From: Oligoflexales bacterium
GTDB lineage: Bacteria > Bdellovibrionota_B > Oligoflexia > Oligoflexales > RGVZ01
Length of the DNA: 43,184 bases
Assembly (NCBI GenBank): GCA_947445775.1
Contig: CANFEB010000021.1
Coordinates: 1 to 43,184 of the forward strand
Direction of reading: 5' to 3'
Numbering within the stretch: position 1 is the first letter of the stretch; the number at the start of each line of letters is the position of its first letter. Below, one piece after another: positions 31,037 through 41,022 of the stretch. The notes under the pieces are model-generated. The model did not search any database, was not told the origin of the DNA, and saw only the letters and a program-made list of their open reading frames with translations. A program made the position numbers and the translations under genes.

Positions 31037-31207
31037 ATTCAGTATCTTAACTTGGATGCTGGTCTTTGTGGTGGCGCCGTATATAAATACCCGATTTTAT
31101 TGGCGTATTTGTTGCTGGTGGTTGGTTGCTATAAAGATTGCCCTGCAGGCAGCCGAAGACTTGCCGCCGTATATGCCCCCAGAGGCTCAGGTGCGGCGGA
31201 GGCAAAA

Positions 31208-32230
31208 ATGTCCGATGTCGTCACAATCCATGCATCTTCGGCGGCCCGTCGCGGTGATGCCTTGGCATTGTGGGCACGCGTGATCTCCCGGAATCCCGAG
31301 GCTGTCATTTTGCAAATGGATTCTTTGTTGGACGTGGATCCTTGGCTTGAAGTCATCAAACCATGGCGGGCCCGCATCGACACGGTCGCAATCCAGCCGG
31401 CCATCTTATTGCAATTGATTACTGGTGATAAGTCTCTGTTGTGTCCAGAAATGATGGTCCGTGCCCTTGATTCCGGAATCGATGACCTTGTTGTTGCAAA
31501 GAACCATGCTCCGGAATTGCAGGCCCGTCTAGTCCAGGCCATGCGGTTCAGAGCCATGACCCATCAACTGAGGACCAGCAATCGCGAGCTGACGAACCTG
31601 AGTTATACGGATGAATTGACTGGCCTGTTGAACATGCGCGCCTTCAAGCCGCAGCTTGTTTCTGCGTCGCAACTCTGTGGTGACGGAAAATTTGGTTTGG
31701 CCGTGGTGATGATGGACATCGACTATTTCAAATTGGTGAATGACCGAAACAATCACCTGGTGGGCAGTGATATATTGCAAGCTGTGGGAAATGTCCTGCG
31801 TCCATGGAACAACGGGGACTTGACGGAAAACTTCAGCCGGGCCTCCCGTTATGGCGGTGACGAGTTCGTGATGTGTTTCTCGGTTGAATCAGCGGTGGAA
31901 GCCTGCCTGAGGATTGATGGTCTGCGCAAGGCCATTGCAAGCCAGGCTTTTTTATCCCATGGACGGGTGGTTCATTTGACCGCCAGCTTCGGGATTTCCC
32001 GGTGCCCTGCTGGAAAAAAAATCGACAGCGCCAAGATGTTGCAGGCGGCCGATGTGATGCTTTATCGGAGTAAGGCAGACGGCCGCAATCGCGTCACGGC
32101 GGTTGACCTAGGGAATCCTGTTGATCTTGACCATGTTCGTCGGTCTGACTTGGTTGATTGGAATGCCGGCCGTAATGACGACCGTTTCACCCGAATTGAC
32201 CAAGCCAAGATTTTTAAGAAGGTTGGGTAG
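31208..32230 (+). CDS. Diguanylate cyclase with degenerate receiver-like N-terminus
   Basis: Predicted cyclic-di-GMP synthase of 340 residues. Seen: an N-terminal receiver-like domain (about 1-120, with AVILQMDSLLDVDPW and SGIDDLVVAKN) that lacks the clear acidic triad; a coiled linker (MTHQLRTSNRELTNL); then GGDEF with LSYTDELTGLLN, VVMMDIDYFKLVND and an intact SRYGGDEFVM. The usual RxxD inhibitory site five residues before GGDEF is absent (RASR). Start at 31208 is chosen because GGAGG lies six bases before it. Its last ~40 codons are antisense to the end of pyk, and that tail (DLGNPVDLDHVRR...) is probably not part of the fold. Confidence 0.87.
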   Translation: MSDVVTIHASSAARRGDALALWARVISRNPEAVILQMDSLLDVDPWLEVIKPWRARIDTVAIQPAILLQLITGDKSLLCPEMMVRALDSGIDDLVVAKNHAPELQARLVQAMRFRAMTHQLRTSNRELTNLSYTDELTGLLNMRAFKPQLVSASQLCGDGKFGLAVVMMDIDYFKLVNDRNNHLVGSDILQAVGNVLRPWNNGDLTENFSRASRYGGDEFVMCFSVESAVEACLRIDGLRKAIASQAFLSHGRVVHLTASFGISRCPAGKKIDSAKMLQAADVMLYRSKADGRNRVTAVDLGNPVDLDHVRRSDLVDWNAGRNDDRFTRIDQAKIFKKVG

Positions 32231-33613
32231 GTCCGCAAGCAACACGTCGGTGTTGTAAAACAGCGGACTTTGCAAACCGTACACGCCCCAAACGATCGCT
32301 AGTTTCTCAATCACATCGCGCCGGGGGCTGATGGCAAGGATTGGCGTTCTAGGGCGCCAACGGGCCATAAGGCGGGCAATGGACCCGGTCAGCGTCAGGC
32401 AGACGATCAACTTGGCTTCAATGGCATCGGCAGCCTCACAGGCGGCGCGAGCGATGGCTTCGTGCTCTTCCCAGGTTTTGTCATTTTCAGTGAGGTCCAT
32501 CGCGTAGCGAACGGGACGGCGGAATGTCCATTGCTCAACTTCGTCAATGATGGCAGCCATAGTCTGAACACATTCAACAGGAAATTTACCGCTGGCAACT
32601 TCTCCGGAGAGCATCAAACAATCAGCGCCGTCGAGAACTCCGTTGGCCACGTCCGCAATCTCGGCCAAGGTTGCGCGTGGGTTTTCAATCATGGATTCAA
32701 GCATCTGAGTTGCAATGATTGCGGGCTTCGCCTCGGCGGCGGCGGCGGCAAGGATCTGCCGTTGAAACCCCGGAACGCGCTCCACGCTGGCTTCAACGCC
32801 GAGGTCGCCCCGGGCCACCATGAGGCCATCTGCGGCGCGAGCGATCTGCTTTATATCGTTGATGGCGGATAACTTTTCGATCTTGGCAATGACGGGAATA
32901 TCTGCCCCGAGGGCCTTGATCATTTTCTTGATCAGGTGAATATCGGCTGCAGATTGCACAAAAGAAAGGGCGATGAAGTCAACGCCGAGGCTGATGCCAA
33001 ACAATAAGTCTCGGCTATCTTTTTCGGTCATGGCCGGAAGTGACAGGTGGGAGTCTGGAAAATTGACGCCTTTGCGGCTTTTCAGCAAACCACCATCGGT
33101 TGCGGTGACTCGAACGTTTTCTCCGGTAATTTCGTCGATGCGGAAAACCAGCAGGCCGTCGTCCATCATGACGTGATGGCCAACCGAGACGTCCTTGACC
33201 AGTTCCCGGTAGTCAATAGGAATGATCGCCGGGTCTGTTTGTTCCACGCCGAAGGCAAGGGTGTAGGAGCCTCCGGGCGGGATGGTCATCGCACCGTTCA
33301 ACAACTTGCCGCAGCGGATTTTAGGCCCCTGGAGATCTTGAAGAATGGCTACGGTCCGGCCTTCTTCGCGGGCAATGCGGCGGACGAGATCAACGTTTTT
33401 TCGATGGGTTTCATGATCACCGTGGGAAAAATTGAGGCGGGCCACGTTGAGGCCTGCACGGATCAACTCGCGCAGGGTGTCTTCGTCAGAGGATGAGGGC
33501 CCAAGGGTGCCAACAATTTTTGTATGCCGCACTCCAGTGGTTGTGTGCCGGAACTCCGACAGGGCGCTGGCCTGCTGGGTTTGCAGTGACTGCTGCGCCA
33601 TCAAAGAGTCCAT
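32108..33613 (-). CDS. pyk: Pyruvate kinase
   Basis: Glycolytic enzyme converting phosphoenolpyruvate and ADP to pyruvate and ATP, 501 residues. Seen: HTKIVGTLGPSS, LNFSHGDHETH, PKIRCGKL, AKIEKLSAINDI, MVARGDLGVE, ATQMLESMIENP and DGADCLMLSGEVASGKFP, then the allosteric C-terminal domain with LTGSIARLMARWRPRTPIL. Start at 33613 is preferred: GGAGG is six bases upstream; an adjacent ATG at 33616 and a longer frame from 33685 are alternatives. Its 3' end overlaps the convergent GGDEF gene by 123 bases. Confidence 0.95.
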   Translation of the reverse strand: MDSLMAQQSLQTQQASALSEFRHTTTGVRHTKIVGTLGPSSSDEDTLRELIRAGLNVARLNFSHGDHETHRKNVDLVRRIAREEGRTVAILQDLQGPKIRCGKLLNGAMTIPPGGSYTLAFGVEQTDPAIIPIDYRELVKDVSVGHHVMMDDGLLVFRIDEITGENVRVTATDGGLLKSRKGVNFPDSHLSLPAMTEKDSRDLLFGISLGVDFIALSFVQSAADIHLIKKMIKALGADIPVIAKIEKLSAINDIKQIARAADGLMVARGDLGVEASVERVPGFQRQILAAAAAEAKPAIIATQMLESMIENPRATLAEIADVANGVLDGADCLMLSGEVASGKFPVECVQTMAAIIDEVEQWTFRRPVRYAMDLTENDKTWEEHEAIARAACEAADAIEAKLIVCLTLTGSIARLMARWRPRTPILAISPRRDVIEKLAIVWGVYGLQSPLFYNTDVLLADLPNLLKNLGLVNSGETVVITAGIPINQVRPTNMVKINRIP

Positions 33614-33800
33614 CATTTGCCTCCGGGGACCAAGATTGCAGGTGAAATGCTGTGATAAGTTCGCCTTTCTGAAATTAAAAAACAATGAAATTTCAGTGCC
33701 TTGAAGCCGACTGCGGCGCAGGGACCGATATTTATTTTCAAGGTTTGCAAGAGGCCACCGAAAACCAAATAGAACCAGTGGGTTGTCTTGGGGGGGCAGT

Positions 33801-36800
33801 TTGGATCGATTTCAGAAAAAAATGATCGGTGCGCGGATCGCTGACCGTTATTTAGTCACTGGGACCATCGGTTCTGGTGGCATGGGTCTAGTATTGTCTG
33901 CCATTCCCTTCGAGGATCCCTCGCGCGAGGTGGCCATTAAAGTGATCCGCAGCAAACGTATGGGACCGGATGTGCTGATGCGTTTCCAAAAGGAAGCGGC
34001 GCTCATGAGTCGGTTGCATCATCCGTGCATCATCTCGTTTCTGGAATTGGGGCTCATGGATGCCGAGTCTGCAGGGTTTGTTCAGGGGCGCGTGGAACCA
34101 GACTCCAATGAAAGAGCTGGCGACCGTGATGACAGTGCCGCGGCTCCAAGTGGCTACTATATCGTCATGGAACGGGCGAATGGGCGGGACCTCAAGGAGA
34201 TCATTGGACGCAACGGGCGACAGAGCCTGCGGTTCTTTTTTCAATTGGGCAGCCAAGTTGCGCAGGCACTTGATTACACTCACCGAAAAAACATCATCCA
34301 CCGTGACATCAAACCGCAAAACATTATCGTGGACCGTCCCTTCGGTGATTCCCGTGAAGTGCTGGTGAAGGTTCTAGATTTTGGTGTGGCTAGTTTATCC
34401 GAGGCTGTTTTGTATACGGGGCACGGGGGGCAAGGTCTCGGGCGGCGCTCCGGGGATCTTGGTGATGAGGTTGCCGGCACGCCATTGTATATGGCCCCGG
34501 AATTGACGCGGATGATTGATGCGCCGGTGGATCACCGGGTGGATTTATATTCTCTTGGTTGTGTGCTGTACGAAACCCTTAGTGGGCATACCCCATTTGC
34601 TGCGGACGCTCGGGAGAAGCTCGAAAAACTTCATGCCTTTGCGTCCCCAGAACCATTGAGCACCCGTTGCCCCGATGTGCCTCCTTATGTCGAGGCCATT
34701 GTTCACAAGCTCCTGGCCAAGCACCCAGACCAACGTTACCAGTCAGCATTTGGCTTGCAGGCTGATCTGGCTCGCGCCAAAGCCCTTCATGAATCGGGAA
34801 ATTTGTCTGCTGATGCTCTGCCTCTGGGGCGCTATGACCAGATTGAGATTTTGTCGCGACCGATGAAATTCAATGGCCGCAGCGCGGAGATGGCGGTGCT
34901 TCAACAGAATTACGAGGCGGTTGCCAGTGCCCAGGGGCGCAGCCGGATGATGGTGCTGCGTGGACCGGCGGGATCGGGTAAATCGCGCTTGATCAGCGAA
35001 TTCAGGGAGAATCTAGTCGGACGTCAGATTCGCTTTGTCTCAGGGCGTTTCTCCAGTCATGAATCAGCCCTGCCATTTAATGCCCTAGCTAATGCCTTCA
35101 ACGAATACCTGATGCGGTTGTCGCGGTCTAAGTCGGCTGAAGCGGCTGAGTTTCACGAAAAAGTGAAAACACTTCTTGGACCTTTGGCCCACCAGATTGC
35201 GCAGGTTGTTCCCGGATTGTTGCCGTTTGTTGCTGATATTCCCGAGCCCGAGGTGATGTTCGGGCCCGACGAAGAAGGATTTAAGGCATTTGCAAAGGTG
35301 TTCAGTGATTTCACGCGGTGTTTGGCATCTGACTCGACGCCGTTTATTTTTATTTTTGATGATTTGCAGTGGGCCGATGATAAAAGCATCCGACTCATTG
35401 ACCGGTTTTTTTCTAATGCCAATTCCCAAAGGTTCCTCCTCATTGCCTCGGTGCGTTCGGCGAGTGTGGCGCAGGGAAGTGAGGTCGAGGCCTTTTTGAA
35501 CCGATTTTCACGGCTTAAGCGCCGGTTCACGGAAGTCCAAGTCAACCCCGTGTCCCGTGCCAATCTCGCTCCTCTGGTCGAGGCCACCTTGGGTGTGGCT
35601 TTTCTGGGCAATTCTAAGACTGAATCTAGATTTATTGATTGGCTGTATGCAAGGACGGGCGGCAACCTTTTGCACGTCACGGAACTTCTTCGCGTTCTGG
35701 TAGCCAATGACCATTTGCGGATGCAGTCCAGCGGTGTCTGGTTGATTGACAATGATCGCCTAGCGATGGACCCGCCCAAGGTTGACTCGGTGGACCTTGT
35801 TTTGGGGCGTCTCGCCGACTTTAAGGAATCTGATCGCAGGGCACTAGAGGCGGCAGCCGTTGTCGGAATGACCTTTCAATTTGAAATTCTGCGCGGTGCG
35901 GGCGGCTCCGCAGCTGACGGCAATGCTCTTGGTGACGGTCATAGCGATGGTGATTCGACCATGTCTTTGGTCCAAGCTCTGCAGCGGGCCGTTGACGAGG
36001 GCATCATCCAACGGGGTGGCAGTGATGATGAGTTAAAGGCTCTGGGCAAATCTTTCACGTTTGTCCATTCACGGGCCCGCGAAGATATCTATGGGGCGAC
36101 GCCTGTGGTGCGTCGTGCTGCATTGCACCTTGCAACTGCACGCCGCCTAGAGGCGACGGTGCCAAATCCCACAGGAAAGACTGTCTTTGCGCTGGCTCAG
36201 CACTATAATCGCGCACTCGAAGGCGGTTCGGAAATTGAGGCAAATGATAAGCAGAATGATTTCCGTGGGCTTTTGCTCAAGGCCATCCAGTACAACCTGC
36301 AAGCCGGAGAAACAGCTCTGGCGTCCAACTCAGTGCAAACGGCGGAGACCTACTTCAAAAGCGTTGAGCGCCTCATGGAGCGTGCCGGACCAGGTGGCGT
36401 CCAATCCAGCGCACAATTGCATGTCCTTGAGGTCTTGGCTGATCTTGCTGCGGCACAGCGCCGTACTTCTGACGCATTCCGTCGCTACCGGGCGTTAATT
36501 AGCAAAGCGATGCCGGATGGGCAGTGGATCACGCTCGCAGCAAAAGTGACTCGCTTCTATGTCTCGCTAGGTATCTTTTCAGAATCCATGAAATTACTTG
36601 AATCTTCACTGGATCGTCTGGGTACCCGGATGGTTCCGCAAACGTTGTGGAACCGCATCACGGCATGGTTCAGGCTTTGGATGGATGGCACATTCAGTGA
36701 CCGGCGCTGGAGCCGGAGCTGGAAACTGCTGCGCCATGCCCTCAGCAGAAAGTCGGCGCTGCGGTTGTCTCGGCCAAGTGTGGAGCTTTATCAGAGTGTT

Positions 36801-39464
36801 TCCCATGTGATGATGTACCGGAATCGGACCAGCGCTTTTCTAGCCCATGATCGTGCTTTTAATTTAGCCGTAGCCGTTCCACCAAGTATTGGCGGGACAT
36901 TGCGTCTCGTCGCCGAGCGTGCATCGATGCTGGCGTGTCACGGCTACTACCAGGCGTCCTTCAGGGACTTTGATCTGGTCATGGATATTGCCAAGGCAAG
37001 CGGGGCTAGATCTGAGTTTGCGTATGCATCGCTGCTTCGCGTCTTGAGTGCAGACTACCTGTGCTCACGTCACGATGAAATGAGCGATCATTTGCGCATG
37101 GTCGTGACCAACTTGAAACCCGATCAGGACCGTCTGGCACACGGAATTGCCATTTCATTCCAGATCTATCGCGAACTGCACCGATTGAATTTTGATCGTG
37201 TAAAGGCCCTAAGCGCTGAACTTCCTGCCTACCGTGCCTTGCGAAGTCCAGTCAGCTCGCGTTCAGTGATGATCTCGACTTTTGCGTTTTTGTTGCGCGA
37301 TTCCCGTGATGAGATTGTGAATTTTGCGGAAAGTTTCCTTAAACACCGCCGTGACGATGGTGGCCGCATGGACGACTTGTTCACCATGGCCGTATTTGCG
37401 ATGGTGGCCTTTGCGCGGGGAGAGATGGACAAGGCAAGAAAGAGTTATGCCCGGATCATCCGGGATTTTCCCGCCACGCAGAAGGGTGAATTTCTTTGGC
37501 CATTTGAAGAGGACTGTTTGTCCCTTTTTCTGATTTTTTTTCCGTCGATCTACAGCCGGGAAGCAGGTTCGGAAATCATCCCAGCCCTTGAAATGGGGCA
37601 AGCCCTGCGCGATTTGCGCGGTGTCGTCAACGGCATGCGCGAGCCCAATCGCTCCGTGCCTTTACTTGTTCAGGCGCGCATTGCTGAGTTGACCGGAAAT
37701 CCGGAACGGGCCCGCGTGTTTTACGATCGAAGTTTGCGCCAGGCAAAACTAGCTGGTGACAATCTGGTTCAGGTGATTGGCTACTTCTGGTTCGGTGAGC
37801 ACCTCAGTGAACGGGGCTTGAAGCCGCGCATGGATTATTTACGCAAGGCCTCGGTTCTAGCGGCAAAGGGCGGCGTCAAGGCCCTCTCCGTGATCATCGC
37901 TCGCAGCGCCTCCGTTGCGGCTGGAATGAAATCAGGCTCTGGCCAGATAAATAGTGAGGGCCGGTCGACACCCGACGGGGGACTGGCAAATTCTGCGCTG
38001 GGAGATTCTGTGGCGATGGCCGCTGCGACGCGCAGCAATGACCTGGGACCCTGGGCTGCGGGCAAGTTGCATCCCATGGAGGTTGCTATGTTGCGGGTTA
38101 TCTCTGGCAGTGAAATGCGTCGCCTTGATGCGACGGCAGAACTAGAGGAGTGTTTGGCCTTCATCGCCAAGAGTTTCAACGGCAGCCGAGTCTTTTGTTT
38201 TCGGCGCGGCGCACTGGGACAGGGACTGCAGAATGCCGGGCCAGCTAAATATAGTCAGGATGTGAAAAAGATTGCGGATCACTTGGCCCCGTATGTTCAG
38301 ATCAGGTCGACCCTATTTTTGCCCCTTCACGACGCACCGTGGATTCAAGCAGCAAGTCGTGAATCAGTGCCGGGCGATACCTCAGTCTCAGCGCCAGAGG
38401 AGGATATTCTTACGGTAGCACCGGTACGGATTTTTGCGGGCGATCAAGGTGCGCCGGCTGCCAAGCTAGGTTTTGGCAATGAAGTCGAGCGAACTGCCTC
38501 TGGACTTGGGATCGTTGTCCCATTGCGCTGGGGTGCTGAAAATATCGGACTTTTGTTTATTGAGGAAAGTGGGCCCCTTGCCCATGAAAGCACAACATCT
38601 GTTCGGCATGCGCTAGACAGGATTGGCGCGCAGTTGGCCGTGGCCATGGAGCGCCGAATTCGTTCAATAAGTTATCGCAGTGGCGTCTTTCATCTTGAGC
38701 GGCAGCCGTGGTTGCGGACTTGGGATTTTGGGAATTTTCGCGCGCAACGGGAAACCGGTTGGTACTTGGGGCTAAATTTTGGCGACGATCGGCACATTCT
38801 ATTTTATTTGTCGTGTTCTGGTCCCGAAGAAGCGCGCGCAAAATTTGGGGCGAACCTTTGGCATTACTTGTTCGCCGTCAGGTCAGTTTTAATGTCGGAA
38901 CCGACCAGTGAAATTGAACCTCATGATATCCGCACAGAGCTGGCGAAATATTTATTAGCAGACCGGGCAATTGGATCACTTGAACAAGTTAATTTGAGTT
39001 TTTCCATAATTTCCCGCACGAAGAACTTAGCTTTGAGCGGTCATTTCGGGCTTGCGAGGCCAATTGTTATCAATGGCAGCAATCGTGTTTCTCCGGGAAA
39101 CGAAAGTCTAATGACCCTGTCCGGCGGCAGGGAGTTGCGCTATTGGGATGTCGAGTCAAATCTTGGTGAACAGCAGGTCCTCATCGTCAGCTACGATACG
39201 TCCAGACTGGACGGTGTTCAGATGGTCAGCCCTCATTCGGGGCATGCGCGCAGTGGTTCCCAGCCACTTGACGACCTTTTTACCGTGGAGCGTCCAGCTG
39301 AGCTGCATCAGGTGTTGGCTGCGCGTCTGCCGGTGGATGTTCTGCCCCGTTGTTATGTGGCTGTGATGCGCCAGCGCTCGGCCAAGGCTGTGGCAGCGTC
39401 AGGACCAGGGTCAACGGCAGGAACCATTCCGGGTAACAGCAATGGCACAAAGATGGTAGGATAG
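33801..39464 (+). CDS. Giant Ser/Thr protein kinase - AAA ATPase - TPR - GAF protein with phosphatase-like C-terminus
   Basis: A single frame of about 1,887 residues. Domains in order: Hanks-type kinase (about 15-285) with GSGGMG, AIKVI, HRDIKPQN, DFGVASL and GTPLYMAPE, all catalytic residues present; a linker; an AAA/STAND ATPase (about 355-640) with GPAGSGKS and FIFDDLQWAD; helical TPR-like repeats (about 790-1390); a GAF-like domain (about 1430-1620) with IVVPLRWGAENIGLLFIEE; and a C-terminal region (about 1630-1810) with ETGWYLGLNFGDDRHILF, LALSGHFGLARPIVI and VLIVSYDTSRLD that resembles a degenerate PP2C/SpoIIE phosphatase. Start is probably TTG at 33801 after a run of seven G; TTG at 33783 or ATG at 33822 are alternatives. 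Likely a cytoplasmic signalling hub; its input is unknown. Confidence 0.88.
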   Translation: MDRFQKKMIGARIADRYLVTGTIGSGGMGLVLSAIPFEDPSREVAIKVIRSKRMGPDVLMRFQKEAALMSRLHHPCIISFLELGLMDAESAGFVQGRVEPDSNERAGDRDDSAAAPSGYYIVMERANGRDLKEIIGRNGRQSLRFFFQLGSQVAQALDYTHRKNIIHRDIKPQNIIVDRPFGDSREVLVKVLDFGVASLSEAVLYTGHGGQGLGRRSGDLGDEVAGTPLYMAPELTRMIDAPVDHRVDLYSLGCVLYETLSGHTPFAADAREKLEKLHAFASPEPLSTRCPDVPPYVEAIVHKLLAKHPDQRYQSAFGLQADLARAKALHESGNLSADALPLGRYDQIEILSRPMKFNGRSAEMAVLQQNYEAVASAQGRSRMMVLRGPAGSGKSRLISEFRENLVGRQIRFVSGRFSSHESALPFNALANAFNEYLMRLSRSKSAEAAEFHEKVKTLLGPLAHQIAQVVPGLLPFVADIPEPEVMFGPDEEGFKAFAKVFSDFTRCLASDSTPFIFIFDDLQWADDKSIRLIDRFFSNANSQRFLLIASVRSASVAQGSEVEAFLNRFSRLKRRFTEVQVNPVSRANLAPLVEATLGVAFLGNSKTESRFIDWLYARTGGNLLHVTELLRVLVANDHLRMQSSGVWLIDNDRLAMDPPKVDSVDLVLGRLADFKESDRRALEAAAVVGMTFQFEILRGAGGSAADGNALGDGHSDGDSTMSLVQALQRAVDEGIIQRGGSDDELKALGKSFTFVHSRAREDIYGATPVVRRAALHLATARRLEATVPNPTGKTVFALAQHYNRALEGGSEIEANDKQNDFRGLLLKAIQYNLQAGETALASNSVQTAETYFKSVERLMERAGPGGVQSSAQLHVLEVLADLAAAQRRTSDAFRRYRALISKAMPDGQWITLAAKVTRFYVSLGIFSESMKLLESSLDRLGTRMVPQTLWNRITAWFRLWMDGTFSDRRWSRSWKLLRHALSRKSALRLSRPSVELYQSVSHVMMYRNRTSAFLAHDRAFNLAVAVPPSIGGTLRLVAERASMLACHGYYQASFRDFDLVMDIAKASGARSEFAYASLLRVLSADYLCSRHDEMSDHLRMVVTNLKPDQDRLAHGIAISFQIYRELHRLNFDRVKALSAELPAYRALRSPVSSRSVMISTFAFLLRDSRDEIVNFAESFLKHRRDDGGRMDDLFTMAVFAMVAFARGEMDKARKSYARIIRDFPATQKGEFLWPFEEDCLSLFLIFFPSIYSREAGSEIIPALEMGQALRDLRGVVNGMREPNRSVPLLVQARIAELTGNPERARVFYDRSLRQAKLAGDNLVQVIGYFWFGEHLSERGLKPRMDYLRKASVLAAKGGVKALSVIIARSASVAAGMKSGSGQINSEGRSTPDGGLANSALGDSVAMAAATRSNDLGPWAAGKLHPMEVAMLRVISGSEMRRLDATAELEECLAFIAKSFNGSRVFCFRRGALGQGLQNAGPAKYSQDVKKIADHLAPYVQIRSTLFLPLHDAPWIQAASRESVPGDTSVSAPEEDILTVAPVRIFAGDQGAPAAKLGFGNEVERTASGLGIVVPLRWGAENIGLLFIEESGPLAHESTTSVRHALDRIGAQLAVAMERRIRSISYRSGVFHLERQPWLRTWDFGNFRAQRETGWYLGLNFGDDRHILFYLSCSGPEEARAKFGANLWHYLFAVRSVLMSEPTSEIEPHDIRTELAKYLLADRAIGSLEQVNLSFSIISRTKNLALSGHFGLARPIVINGSNRVSPGNESLMTLSGGRELRYWDVESNLGEQQVLIVSYDTSRLDGVQMVSPHSGHARSGSQPLDDLFTVERPAELHQVLAARLPVDVLPRCYVAVMRQRSAKAVAASGPGSTAGTIPGNSNGTKMVG

Positions 39465-39502
39465 GCGGAGGCGTCGAAGTGCGACACTCAGGAGATCCTT
39501 TC

Positions 39503-39760
39503 ATGCGTGGATTGTTTGAAAGCGTTACTCGCGTTGCCATTGAAGAAATTCTCAAGAATCATACGCAACCGTCCAAATTTGGACTGCTGGTCACGCCAGA
39601 GTCTTTTCAAGAGTTGACGGAAGATCTTTACAATCTTCTGGTAACATCGCGGGAGTTGAAGTCCGCGGGTGACCGGCTTGTCGGCGGTGCTAATGCTGGT
39701 GCTATGGGCGGCGCAGTTATTGCTCCGCCGGCGCCATCCAAACGCGGTGCGAGTCGTTGA
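39503..39760 (+). CDS. Small protein between the kinase and hflX, unknown function
   Basis: An 85-residue protein starting MRGLFESVTRVAIEEILKN at 39503, with AGGAG nine bases upstream; a GTG at 39479 is less likely. Seen: KFGLLVTPESFQELTEDLYN and LLVTSRELKSAGDR, mixed alpha/beta, then an Ala/Gly-rich low-complexity C-terminus. No membrane segment or Cys. Its TGA overlaps the hflX ATG (TGATG), so it is co-translated. A conserved accessory protein of the kinase or HflX is possible; no function can be assigned. Confidence 0.7.
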   Translation: MRGLFESVTRVAIEEILKNHTQPSKFGLLVTPESFQELTEDLYNLLVTSRELKSAGDRLVGGANAGAMGGAVIAPPAPSKRGASR

Positions 39761-41022
39761 TGACCGCAATCGTGGTTGGCGTTCAACTTCCCGAAGACAA
39801 TCCACAAACGGTTGCCGATGACCTGTCCGAACTCGTTGCATTGCTGACAACTCTGGGCATTCCAGTTTTGAGCCGGGTTGTTCAAAAACGCCTGAAACTC
39901 AGCCCGAGTTGTTTGATCGGGACGGGCAAGGTTGAGGAATTGCGCGATCTTGCCAAGTCCACCGGCGCTCGCTTGATTGTTGTTGACCGTCCATTGTCTC
40001 CGCCGCAAATCCGCAACCTCGAAGAAATTACTTGCTGCCAGGTGACCGACCGGTCGGGGGTCATTCTGGACATTTTTGCGCGTCATGCCCGGACCAATCA
40101 GGCCAAAACTCAAGTCGAGATTGCTCGCCTGGAATATCTGTTGCCACGCTTGTCTGGGGCATGGACTCACTTGCACCGTCAGCGCGGTGGTGGGGTCGCG
40201 TCCCGTGGCATGGGGGAAAAACAGATTGAAATTGACCGACGTCGCGCACGGGAAAGGATCGCCAGACTGAAGACCCAGCTCGAAGCCATTGGTCGCGAAA
40301 AGGCGACCCAACGAAAATCCCGTCGTCACGAACTTAAAGTCGCCATGGTTGGTTACACAAACAGCGGTAAAACCACGGTCATGAATGCTTTGACGCACGC
40401 AAAGTTTCAGGCCAAAAATGCGCTTTTTGTCACTCTGGATGCGAATGTCCGCGTGCTGGACCCAGCAACGAGACCGAAAATTTTGTTGAGTGATACCGTC
40501 GGATTTATACGCAATCTTCCCCATAGCTTGATTGAGTCATTTAAATCGACTCTCGCAGAAGTGATCGACGCAGATTTGCTATTGCATGTGGTTGATTTGG
40601 CGCATTCCAATTTTCAAGCCCAGATGGATGCAACCCGGAAGGTCCTTGCCGAAATTGGCGCTGACAAAATGCCGATCATCACGGTTTTCAATAAGATAGA
40701 TCAGGTTGAGGACAAGTTTTTGCCAAGGATCATGCGCGGGGCACATCAGCGCAGCATTGCGATCTCGGCGCTTAACGATCAAGATATTTTACGATTGCGC
40801 GATCATGTCTACAGTGTTTTTGCGGAAAACTTCATTTGTGTCGATCTTGAAATTCCGACGTGCGAATCAGAAGTCATCCGGACGATGTATAATTCGTGTA
40901 TGGTCTTGTCGTCTGACTACGAGGTTGAGGGCTTGGCCCGGTTTCAAGTCCGGGGGCAAGAAAGCGCCGTTGCTAGGCTAAAGCCTTATGTGGTGAGGAA
41001 AGTTCATGCATCCATGCGTTAG
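39760..41022 (+). CDS. hflX: GTPase HflX
   Basis: Ribosome-associated GTPase of 420 residues that can split stalled ribosomes in stress. Seen: the HflX N-terminal domain (VQLPEDNPQTVADDLSEL, SPSCLIGTGKVEELRD, LIVVDRPLSPPQIRNLEE, RSGVILDIFARHARTNQAK), then a long basic coiled coil, and the G domain with G1 GYTNSGKTT, G3 DTVGF and G4 NKID, plus FKSTLAEVIDADLLLHVVD. The C-terminal domain is present. Start ATG at 39760 shares bases with the previous stop; its end overlaps pgi by 17 bases. Confidence 0.95.
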   Translation: MTAIVVGVQLPEDNPQTVADDLSELVALLTTLGIPVLSRVVQKRLKLSPSCLIGTGKVEELRDLAKSTGARLIVVDRPLSPPQIRNLEEITCCQVTDRSGVILDIFARHARTNQAKTQVEIARLEYLLPRLSGAWTHLHRQRGGGVASRGMGEKQIEIDRRRARERIARLKTQLEAIGREKATQRKSRRHELKVAMVGYTNSGKTTVMNALTHAKFQAKNALFVTLDANVRVLDPATRPKILLSDTVGFIRNLPHSLIESFKSTLAEVIDADLLLHVVDLAHSNFQAQMDATRKVLAEIGADKMPIITVFNKIDQVEDKFLPRIMRGAHQRSIAISALNDQDILRLRDHVYSVFAENFICVDLEIPTCESEVIRTMYNSCMVLSSDYEVEGLARFQVRGQESAVARLKPYVVRKVHASMR

